Below are positions 1 through 12,800 of a stretch of 64,000 nt of DNA, one piece after another; the stretch's first letter is position 1; every line of letters begins with the position of its first letter. The notes beneath the pieces are model-generated. The model searched no databases. It had not been told where the DNA came from and saw only the letters and a list, made by a program, of their open reading frames with translations. The stretch spans positions 124,001 through 188,000 of the forward strand of contig NC_037651.1 of the NCBI RefSeq assembly GCF_003254395.2, read 5' to 3'. The DNA comes from Apis mellifera. Its lineage: Eukaryota; Arthropoda; Insecta; Hymenoptera; Apidae. A program made the position numbers and the translations under genes.

Positions 1-3000
1 CATTAATTTATTTTTGTAATTTATAATTTTATTATAAATTAATATTATTTATAATTTTTTATAATTTAATATAATAAATAATCTTAATTGATACATTTTT
101 TTTTGTTTTATCAATTTTTATATTTGTTTTAATTTCTAGAATTCAATTGGTCTCTAAATATTCTGCGAATTAATATATTCATTAATATTATTAACATGTA
201 CATTTCAAATAAAATTTTAAAAGAATATTTAATTTTATGGAATTTTTATAAAAAAAACGTATCATTAAAAGTTTTTTTAAAAATTCTTCTTGAGGAATAA
301 ATATTTTAGAATTTATATAATAACTATATAATTAACTTACAACTAATAACTATAATAGTTATAATAACTTATAACTATAATAAAAAAATAAAAATTTCAT
401 AAAATAAATATAAAATAAATATCAAACTAAGTATTGATTTTATTTAATAATATATCATATTATGTTAGTATATATTATATTATAGTATGTTCATATGGAA
501 TAGAAAATGAGATAGATATTATTATAATATTATTCATTGAATTGTATTTATTATAAGTATACTTTTTAGAAAAATTTTGAACAAAATATCAGTTCTTATA
601 ATATTTATAAATTCTAATAAATTAAAATTTTTATTTTCAAAAAACTTTTTTTATCTAAATGTAGAACAAAAATTTTTTCTAAAAAATATTTTATAATATA
701 TTATAATAATCCATGACATAAAGAAAATCTATGAAAAATAAATATTTTGAATTTTATAAATATAACGAAAAGTTGGCTATTGTATTTATTATTGTAAAAT
801 TATATTAAATTTTGATGATGAGAGTTAGATTTTTTTTTTTTTTTGATCTCCAAACTAATAAATGTTTCAGATTAATATTATGTTTTTAAGATTTTTAATT
901 TTTTTATATTATGTTTCTCTTCTAATTCACAAAATGATATCATTTTGCTTTATTTCTTATCACAATGCCTATTCTCTAGCTTCTGAATAATTGTTATTAT
1001 TTTCACATTGCTACATTCCGATTTCAATTTTTTGATTTTTCTCTAGTATTTAGAATTTCTTGTAGATAGCGAAATGTTTTTTCATCTAAATTATAAACTT
1101 AAACGATAAACATTATCTTTAATTTTTGTTTATGAAAGATAAAAATCTACCAAATTTGATACACAAAGTGATACTATGTATGAAGTAATTACGTTTAGAT
1201 ATGATACATTACTACTAAAAATATTTTATTTCCCTATGCTAAATTTCATAAAAAAAGAATATGTGATGTTATATTATCTCCAGTATTATTACTAAATAAG
1301 ATGAAAAGGCGATACAATGGAATCCTTAGTTTTGGCAAAAATTTAGTCATCTAATATTTCTTTACTAATTTAACAATGGGGATAATATAATACCATATTA
1401 TTTTGCTTATGAAAATCGTCACAAGGGAATTAAGTTAATTTTAGTAATAGAAGAAATAATTATGTTTGTCTGGTAATTCAGTGCACTTAACCTTATTATA
1501 TTGCTATACTATTTTTGTCAAATCTTTTGAAATATATAATTTATTAAATATTTATTAAATATATAATTAATTTATATAATCTATATTGTATGTTTGTGTA
1601 TGTATGTTATTGTATATTTAATTTTTTAATTTTGCTGTTTCTAATAATTTGCAATTTTAAAATGAATATATATATATATATTAAGTATTTATCAGATAAA
1701 ACAAATATTTAATATTTTTGTATTAATATAATTTAAAATTATTTAAAATTTAACATAATAATAATTTTTTATATATAAATAATAGTGATAGTTTTCTCAA
1801 GCTCTTTTGAGGAAAAAGAGAAAATTATTTCATGATGATTGAAGGATCTAGATTTAAAACTCTGCTTAAAAAATATAATGATGATTCAAAGCAAAATGTA
1901 AAATCTACAATAAAATTATAAGCATGAAAAGTTAAGTTTATAAAATAAAAAATATAATCAATTATAATATAAGTATAATTAAGACAAATATAGAAAAAGA
2001 AAAAAATATCATTAATCTTCAATAAAGAAACCCTATTAATATGATGAAAAGTGTAAAAGAAATAGATTTGGATATTATTGAATGTAATAGAAATTTTCAC
2101 ATTTTATTGAAATATAAATAGTATGGCTTGATATAATTTCAAATATAATATTCAAATATAATAAAAAATATATCATGATATATGAAATATGAAATATATA
2201 TGAAAAAAACAAAAATAGTAATTATAAAAAATGTTATTAATAAATCTCTTGTATTTTATCGTATTAAAAAATATAGAAAAATATGAAAAATACAAAATAA
2301 ATATTTTTCTTTACAATAAATGAGAATATTGATATGTTAATTGTTAAACCTTATATATTTTAGTGCAATATATATAATATATATTAGTGTGAAAATGACA
2401 TATAAATATATGAACTTAATTTGATTAAGATTTGAGATGACATTCCAGAAAATTTATAAAAATTATATATATATTAGAGAAATTTATTATTAAAAAATAT
2501 AATTGGAATATATGTATACACATGATATTGGGAAGAAAATGTATATATGATATTGGAAAAATAAAACTTATTAATTAATGCAATTAATTAATAAAGAAAT
2601 TGCTTTTCAAGTATTTTCCATTTTATACAATTAATTACATATTATACAAATAATAATTTATCTGATAAGATTGAATTATATTTATTGATTACAATCAATT
2701 ATGTATGTCTCACTGAGTCTGAAAAGATAAAAAATTATTCAAAAATTAGAAAAAAATGAAAAAAACAAAATGCTTCAGCTATTCATAGCATAATGGCTGA
2801 CATTATCAAAGTAAAAAAGAATGCTAATATAATAAATAGTTTTATATAATATTTTTGTTTAAGGATAAATCTAAAATTTATCAATTAATATTTTCTATTT
2901 TCAATTAACCAAAACATATTTAAAATTTTTAAAGTTCATATTACAAATGTTTGTGAATTTTAATATGATTTTAAAATAATTGTAATAATAAATAATAAAA

Positions 3001-6000
3001 TACATTGTTTACTTTCTGAATATTTTAAATTTTTTAAATTATTTGATAATACATTTTTAAAAAAATTCTATTTCTAAATAATGATTCATATATAATTGAT
3101 ATCAATAATAAAGAAAATCTTCCTTTAAAATTCATGGTTATTGGTAACGAAGTTTTAGAAATTATAAAAGAAATTAAGAATTTAAATTCATTTAAAAAGT
3201 TATAGAATTTTATGCTTACGATTATGTTATGAATTTTATGTTTTTTTATGTTATATATATAATTATATAATATAATATATATTATATTATATAATATTTA
3301 AAAATTTTAAATATTATAATTTTCTAATAAAATCATTAAAAAACAATTTCATTATATATATTCATTTCATATTATATATTCTTTTTAATTCATCAGTTTT
3401 TAATACCAAAAATAACTTTCATTTAAGCAAATATTACAGATTTATTAGAATATATATTAAATAAATATAAAATAAAATTTTATAAAGTTTTAATTTTGAA
3501 TATTGTACATAGTACATATTGCCATTTTTTTTATAAATAAAAAGGAAGAATTGTTACAATTGTTACATTATAGATATAATATATATTATAGATAATATTA
3601 TAATAATATTATAATAATTAGATAAATATATAGATTAAAGATAAATTTTGATATAAAAATTAATACAATTACAAATCTTAAAGAATAATTGATTTCAAAA
3701 ATATTGCTAATATATTATTGCTATAATATATTGCAAATTTATGTTTAACATTACCGCATTTCAATGCAAATATAAAAAGATATTCAATCTAAGTACAAAT
3801 AAAAAGAAATAATAAGTGCAATTTCAAGAGTATAACTAGAATTACAAAAATAAAAATTCCATATAGACAAAAGAAAATAAAAATTATATTATTATGTTAT
3901 GTTATATTATTTAATTCTAATATCTACAAAAAATGAATAATATAAACAAAATTAATTGGAATTTTATTTGTTGATAATGATAGTAAATGAAATTATTACA
4001 AAAATAAAATTGTTTATAATATATAAATATTTGTAACATTAATATATTAACATTTATATTCATTTATAATTTATGATGCTTACATTAATATACTTATATT
4101 AAAGTTATCTATTATGTTATTTTATATTTTTATATATTTTATATAATTTTATATATTTTTTATAAATATTTTATGTATTTATTTTATATTATTTAAATAT
4201 TATTTTATTATTTTATTATTATTTTGTTTTTTTTTTATATTGATCAAATATTTATTTTAATTCATTTCATTTATAATATCAAACTTTTATATTTTTGAAA
4301 CATCTTCAAATGATATTGTTTATTGCATTATTATGTTAATTTTAAACATATTTGAGTTTCTTCATTTTGAATTCATTTTTTAATAATATTTTTTAATAAA
4401 GAAAATCAAATATATGTCAATAAATATTATTATTTATACTTAATTATTATTTATACTATTACTTATACATTATATTATAATAATAATATGTATGTAAGAT
4501 TTTTAATTAAAATATTTATTAGAATTAGAATTAGAATTAAAGATTTTTAGATTTAAAGTCCTTAAATTTTATTGTTAAATTTTATATATGTAGTATGTAG
4601 CATCTGAATTATTGTACATGTTAATTATTGAACAGAAGTTAAAACTATGTTACATTTTATATTAAAAAATCAATTATTTATTATAGATTGTCTTTAGAGA
4701 ATACAATTATTTATACAATATAAAATATAAATAAAATAAAATGTATAAATTTTATAATATAATACATGAAATTATTATTTTCAATTATTTTTTTCATAAC
4801 ATTATTAATTTATATCTTTTTATTTATTTACATAACATTATTAATATTTAATATTTATAAAATATATTGTTAATTTTCATCATCTTTATATAATAGTTAT
4901 TTTAAGTTATTAGTTTTATGGTATGCTCATAATATTACAAATTTCAAATTTATTATGATTTCTATTCTTATTACATATAGAAAAGTTCATTTTCTTAAAT
5001 CAATGAATTTCATTTTAAAAATTTCATATACATATATATATATATATAATTTCAAATCTATTAAATAGTGTTTCACTAAATTTAAATTTTATATAATTTT
5101 ATATTCATTATCGATATTTGTTATGATCAATTTTTTATTAAGATTTTCTAATATAATATAGAAATTGATTTTTTTAAATGATTTAAAAAAACGAAATATA
5201 TCATTGTTGCATCGCAATAGTATATTAGATCACTCGAGTTTGGAATCTTAACGAAATACGTGAGGTTAATTTATAACACGAGCGCATAAGATTATTTTTG
5301 AAAGTTTTTAGAAGATTTTTAACAATAAACCAGATGTTTCTGTTTCTATATTTAAGATTTCTTTGTATTTAATAACCGTAGACATTATAAATCAGTATTA
5401 TCATCAAAAATTATGCCATCAAAAATAAAAATATATCATATATGATTTCATATATCAATTGATATTTCGAAATCCAAGCAATAGTTAACTATGAAAAAAT
5501 TGTTTTTGAATATAATTCAGAATTATTGAAATCATTAAAATAAAGTTCTTTTTATATAATATTTCAATAAATGTTTAATATATTGAATGTTACATTATAT
5601 AACTAAGAAATTGCAAACAATAAAAATTCAAAATTTCATTGAAATTTTTTGAAAATTATTAATTAAGTATTTTTGAAATCATTAGTAACGAATATGATAT
5701 CGAAAATTCAAAATTTAAAATGGATACTGCATATAATAGTCTAAATAGTAATATCTTTTTTAAATAAAAATTAAATGTACAAAATATTCCAAATATATTA
5801 ATTAAAAATTTCTGAAATAATTTTAAAATTGCAAAATCTTTTATTACGGTTTTATTAATGGATTACACTTTATTATACTATAATATTGATTATGTCCTAT
5901 CAATTGAATAAATTCAAACAAATTCAATACGAGTTGAAAAAAGTATAGTAAATATAACAAATATTTTATCAATAAAAAATTATATTGAATTACATCATAA

Positions 6001-8177
6001 AGAATGAATGAAACTAATTAATTGTTATTTATAGGATGAATAAATTTAATTTGTGAAGCAGTTAAAACTTTGAATTTCATTTTCAATAGTTTCAGCATTT
6101 TCAATTTAAATTTTAGTTGTAATATATAAGCCGATACAGTTTTTTTATATTTTTTTCAAACTTTTAAGAGTAATCGATATTAAGATATAATAGTGATAAC
6201 CATTTCAAATCACATTTGCATCAAATGTCTTGCGATGGATCACTATAAAAAGGATCGCAAAGTTTTTGATCTCCATAGCTGATGGGATTTCGGGAGAATT
6301 TATTCTTAAAAACCGCCCTCTAAAGTGATTATTAATTTTTTTTAAATTTTTTCTTAATTTGCATTTTCGCAAGAGATAATGATTATTAGAGGAAGAATCA
6401 AAATCTGTCCAAAATAATTGTCTAAAATCACAATTAGAATTTAACTTAGATACAGCATGAATCATATCGATAGTTAAAATTTAGTCGAAATAGAGTTCAG
6501 ATCAAATTAAAATTTAGTGCAAATCACAGTTAAAATCAGATAAAATTCAATCAATTATAAATAATTAGAGTTAATTACCATTATAGTTCACTCAAAGTTT
6601 ATAATTCAAATAATTGTATAATCCTATAAGTTGTCTTTCAAGCGATAGTTTTTAATTCAGATATTTTTTTTATATTCAAAATGACATTTAATTGGACTTT
6701 AATATTTTTATTGAAAATTTAATTCGAGATGTATCATTTTTTTTTTGAATATTTTTTCTTAATATGATGATTAATATAATAATTCGTTAACAAAGCTATA
6801 ACGAAAATTTTTTAAAGAAAAATATTATTTGAAATTACTCGGAAATTTCCAATTAAGGAATATTCCTATTTTTCTATATTTTTGAAATTAAAAATCATGT
6901 GTATATGTGTATATGTATATATATATGATTATTGATGATTAGAAAACATTAAAAAAAAACTATTTTTTTATTCTCATTAAAGTTTTCTATGAAAAAAAAA
7001 TATAATAAAAGTTAATATAACAAATTTTAAATCTTGAGTAAATATTTTGAAATGAAATTTGAAATATATTAAAAAAAAATTTCAAGATTTTAAGATCTTG
7101 TAATACTGAAAGGAAATACTAAAATTAAAATACTAAGAGGAATAAAAAATATTTAATAAATTAGTCTTATAATCAATCTTTTCAATCAAAAATCAATTTT
7201 TATAATTTATGAATATTCTTTTAATATAAAATTGACTTTTATTATTTATGAAGATTCGACATCATGAGTTTTTTTATTAAAGAAGAAATAAATAAAAAGA
7301 TATTAATTCAAAAATTATTAAAATTATTATTAACATCACAGAAATTATTTCATAAACCTAAAAGAAGAAAAAACTACTGACAAAGTCATTCACAAAATTA
7401 TATATTTTTATTATATTTCATGTTCAAATAATAAATAAACATTATTGATCCAATAACATTTTTCGCATTCAATACTAAAAATTCGTATTTTATTTAAATA
7501 ATCTCTGTTAATATTCTCTATTAATAATAATCTTATATTGATAATTTTGAATTAATTTTTGTGCTCTTAAATTAATTTTTATATTTATCTTTATATTTAA
7601 TAAAAAAATTAATAAAAAAAAACTCGATATTAAATATTTATAAATAACAAACTTGATTTTAGATTAAAAGAATTGATCGTAAAATCTATGTAATTGAACA
7701 TTTTTTTATTATTATTATTTATATATTTAATATTCTATATATAATGTAGAATTATTATTTTATAATATTATGAAATATCCTTTAAAATATTTTTTTTTTA
7801 ACATGTATATTGTACAATTTTAATAACATAGATATTTTTGCTTATTAGATTTTCAAATTAAAAAATATTAATAATAAAATTTAATTTGAAAATGTAAGAG
7901 AATTTTTTGAAAAATCATTTTCATGATTTTTCTGAAAAAAATTTTTCCAAATAAAATATTTTATTAATGTGAAAACTTTTTTCTATCTTAATAATCATTC
8001 ATGTTAATAATCATTCATGAACTGTATTATATTTATTAAAGTATATAAGTTATAAAATCTAGTGAATTATGCTATCCATGATATTATAATGCTGCTTTAA
8101 TTGATTATTTTTTTTTCCTGTATTATTATATAGGTAATTAATAAATTTGACTAAAACCATCATTCTAATTCTATAAT

Positions 8178-8208
<31 letters not shown>

Positions 8209-9473
8209 TTACTAAGGTTTCGTATACTTTTAAGGTTACTAATAAATTCAATAAGAATTAATTAAGAAATCGAAAAATAAAAATCAGATTAGAAGTAAAA
8301 AAGAGATAAAGAATTCGTTCAAAAAATATTTTAGCATCGAAAAAGTTTATTTTTAATTTATAAATAATATAGGTATTTTATGTTTCAAAATTCTTATATT
8401 ATATTATTAACAACAAAAATATAATTTTTAAATATTATATTTATAGTTAAATGGAGTTTGAATCTTTTCTTTGAATATCAAAAATATGAAAATATTCTTT
8501 ATTTTATTTAACAAAAATTAACTTTAAGAATAGATAGTATTTTATAAAAAATAGAATGCTAAATGTGAATATAACCAAAATACTGATAAATTTTAAGAAT
8601 AAATAACAGTACTAATTATAAGTTTTATTACACATTTTGTTAACGTTTATACATGTACAAAAATAATAGTATGCCGAAGAAATATATTAATTATCAATTA
8701 GTAGTAATAATTAATAGTAATTATCATTTTATTAATGTTTTGAATACGATTGTTTTTCTGCAAAATATTTCTTAATAATTAATACTTATATGATGTAAAA
8801 ACTTTATATTTATTTTGATAAAATTTTTATCAATTGTCATCAATTATATATATATATATATATATATGTATACACACATAAATAATTATAAAACTATTCC
8901 AATTTCAATAATTAATATTATAAAATTTTTCTAATAAAAATATATTTTTGAATTTTTCAATTATGAATTGTTATATTATAATAATTAAATTAAAAAAACA
9001 TTGATCATGTGAATATTAATTCATCTAATTGAAATATCAAATATGTAAATATATATAATCAATTATATTAATTAATTTCAAGAAATAAACAATTTTATTT
9101 AATATAATTAAATTATCTAAAATAATATGATTTTACTATGTTTAATAAAAAAAACAATATTTTCACAATATTAATTACTAAATACATTATAAAAACTACT
9201 ATAAAATATAGTACACAAATATTAATCTATAAAAATTGTAACTTATAATCTTAAAATCATATTAAACTAGAATTAATTTCTTATTTGATGTTTTTTGTTT
9301 AACTTAAGATGATTATAAATATATGAATAATAAAATAAATGATAGCACAAACATTATATAATTGTCTTTCATATTTCGCAAAAAAGAAATAAATTTACAG
9401 AAGAAGCCACACAGCTTATTGTACTCATATTAATAAATATCTGCATAAAATAATACGTATTCAAACATGCTAT
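1..9473. other. AT-rich intergenic DNA, no gene seen
   Basis: This stretch is dominated by A/T runs, short TA repeats and frequent stops in all frames. I found no exon with splice signals or a recognisable protein motif. Landmarks are a run of 28 A at 8178-8205, a TA microsatellite near 8846-8868, and a slightly GC-richer patch at 5205-5290 that matches nothing I recognise. Two short open frames, at 1825-2100 and 6205-6465 on the minus strand, lack any family signature. A TTTATT at 9094-9099 (AATAAA on the minus strand) could be a distant poly(A) signal for the receptor gene ending at 9474, but this is weak. Confidence 0.6.
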
Positions 9474-9611
9474 TTAATCAAGAGATAAATGAACACGTGT
9501 GTCATTAGCTGCTAATTTAACAAGTGTTTTTTTTACTCTAAGAACAGGTAGACGTGCTGCAGGTTTTCCATGCCAACATTCTTTCATTAGTTTTCCCAAA
9601 CCAGCCAATGT
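9474..9611 (-). CDS. sax: sax-like exon 7: kinase C-terminus and stop
   Basis: The exon encodes [20 protein letters not shown] then [14 protein letters not shown], the conserved end of the type I receptor kinase domain, with the subdomain XI arginine. It finishes HLSLD and a TAA stop at 9476-9474. The acceptor is TTTTGCAG at 9612-9613. Confidence 0.95.
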   Translation of the reverse strand, partial: TLAGLGKLMKECWHGKPAARLPVLRVKKTLVKLAANDTRVHLSLD

Positions 9612-9775
9612 CTGCAAAATATATATTTTTATTTAATATATTTTTATATAAACTATATAAATAATATTTATTATATATAATTTCTATTAGAAGATGCTAA
9701 AACAGAAGATAATATTAAAATACAAAAATAAATTATTTATTAATATATATACATATATATATATATATACAAACA

Positions 9776-9809
<34 letters not shown>

Positions 9810-12800
9810 TGTTTTGATGAAAGTAAAATAAGTTTTGATAGAAGTAAAAGATTTAAGGAGTAATTAATTTCTTTAAAATTATTTTTCAAATTACAAATAA
9901 TTAAATTTGCATTAGATAAAAGGATTTGTCACATTCTATTTTTATCTTAATGCAATTTTAAGTTGTTTATGACTTGAAAAATAAGCTTCAATAGATATTT
10001 TTACATATTAATTTTCATATTTATTTTAGTTTCATTCTTTAAATTTTCTATTTCCTTCAAATATTCTGCAAACAAATATTAATAAAAATAGCAATATTAA
10101 AAAAAATAATAAGCACTTTATAACAATTTTCATTATAAACTATAAATATTTAAATAAAATTTTTCCTTGAAATTTAAATAATTAATAAAGTAGATATTTA
10201 CTGGATCAGAATGCCATCTATTAGGAAGAGGTGGTCTATGTTGATCCAAACATACTAATTTTTTCATTTCTTCAATAGATGGTTCTTGATTATTAGAAAG
10301 CCATTCGGAATATGGTGCTACATATTCTAATGCAACACCATTGCTTATACACCTTCTACAAACTTCCCATAATATCAGTCCTAAACTATATATATCTGCA
10401 CGTCGAAAATTCTCCAGGCACTCAATATTTATCCTAAAAACATTTAAAATAAAATTTTATTTTTCAACTTAAATATTTATTATTTAAATTAAATAAATAT
10501 AATATAATATAAATATAAATTAAAATTATTAATTGTATCAAATATATATTGATATATATATATTTCTCATTTTTCTTTTATATCAAATAAGAAATTTTTT
10601 TTATGTTGATTATTATTATTATATATAAGCAATAAATCATATTAGTAAATATCTAGTTTTATAGTTTGATTGTTACTAATATTTAAATGGTTTGAAGTTA
10701 TTTAATTTTTACATTTTTTATAGAATTTACATTTACATTTTTAATAAACTCGAATAAATCTAGAAAAATGTTTTAAATAAATCTTAATATCTTAATAAAT
10801 ATCTTAAATAGCTGTTTTTAAATCTATTATAATTATCTGATATTTATCTTATCATACAAATCTACTATTTAATATTTATTTAAAACATTTTTCTTTGTTT
10901 TGCATAATTTTGCATAATCATACAGTGAATATTTTAATAAAATAATTCTTAATTTAGAACATATTCATATTATTATTTTTTGATAAGAAAAATCGATAAG
11001 AAAAATTGTTACAAAATATTTTAATTACATAGAATAAAAAAAAATGTTTCAAATAAATATTATTAAGTTCAATAATAGTAAAAACTGAAAAGAAATATTT
11101 TAAATGTTTTATGAATATAATATGCTATAAATGTATCTTCTTTTACATTGTGTAATTAAAAAAATAAACAAGTTTATATTTGTTCTATATTCAAAAAAAC
11201 CATTATATAGGATATAATTATTAACTATTAATTAATAATGAAATATTATAAAAAGTAAATCTCCTAATATGAAAATTTTAAATAATTCATAATAATTCAT
11301 AATAACTTGTATAAAACAAATATTTTATGCAAAAGTTATTTTAAATAGTTAATATATAATAAAGATAAATTTATAAATAGATATAATATAAATAGATTAA
11401 AGTTATTTCTTTTTTTAGATATCATATCTACAAATGATTTATAAAAGTCAATTAAATTTTTTTAAATGGAACATTTGATGTATCAATTAATATTATTATA
11501 ATATTATTATGATATTATATATTATCATTGATATATATAGAAAAGAGATATGTATTGAAATATTAATCTATTTTCAACATGATTAGTTTAGAAAATATTT
11601 TAACTTGAAATCGAAATTAATATTTGAATTTGTTATTTTTAAATCCGATATGTTTGTTAAAAAATTCAAATTAAAATATCTTTATAAATATTTTTTAAAA
11701 CAATTTTATTAAATTTAATAATTAATTTAATTTTGTTAAAAATATATTAACATTTTTTTATAGGAATTTATTTATGAATTTTATAATTTAAAAATTATAT
11801 AATTCTATTCAAAAAAATTAAATTGTTTATCTTTTTCTAATAATATAAAATAAGTGGGAAAAATATAATATAATAAAAAATATTACATACGTTTGTTCAA
11901 GAATTTCTGGACTCATATATCGTTTTGTACCTTGTTTCAAATCAATTCTATCTGTAGCTAATCGATCTTGTGTTACTGCTAATGCGAAATCAGCAATTAC
12001 ACAACTACCATTAGTTTTAACAAGAATATTTTTAGATTTCAAATTACGATGTGCCATAGCAGGTTTTCCTCTTGTTCCATGAATTTCTGTATGTAAATAA
12101 AGTAATCCATTCACAATACTCAAACAGATATTAAGTGTTTGATGGTGTGTTAAAGAATGAGGTGTTCGATTTAAATAATCGAAAAGTGAGCCTATTGGAT
12201 GATAATGTGTTACTAGCCAAAGTTGAGTACAACTTGCTCTACTTGTCATATCACTCCCAACATATCCAAGAATGTTATCATGTCTTGATGGTAATAATTG
12301 AGAATAAACTTCTGTTTCACGAGCCCAAGCTGCTTCGTCACGTGAAAAATATATTTTTACAGCAACATTTTCACCATGCCATATTCCTCTCCAAACTTCT
12401 CCACCAAATCCACCATTACCACCACTACCAAGACATTCTACTAATGCTACTTGTTTAGCTAATGTTCGTTGTACTAATAATGGTAATCCAGATCCTGATC
12501 CACTGGTTAAACTTCTTCCATCCAAATATTCCTATATATTTCAATATACAATTTATATAATATTTAAATTTTACAGAAAATAATAAAATAAAAATAATGT
12601 AAAATAAAAAAAAGAAAATTAATTTATTTATCAATTATAACTATAAACTTTTACTTTAATTATTTAATTATTTATTTCTAGGGAAAAAATTAAAAAATTT
12701 TATTTTTATGTTATATTGAGCAAAGAATAAATTGCTTATAACTTCATATTTTTATTTTTAAATAAAATGTTTCAAAAACTTATATAATATTTTTTTCTTA

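Noticed and set aside
12135..12458. Plus-strand open frame of 107 codons
   Set aside because: It is the antisense of the receptor kinase exon; the minus-strand reading has clear domain motifs and splice sites.
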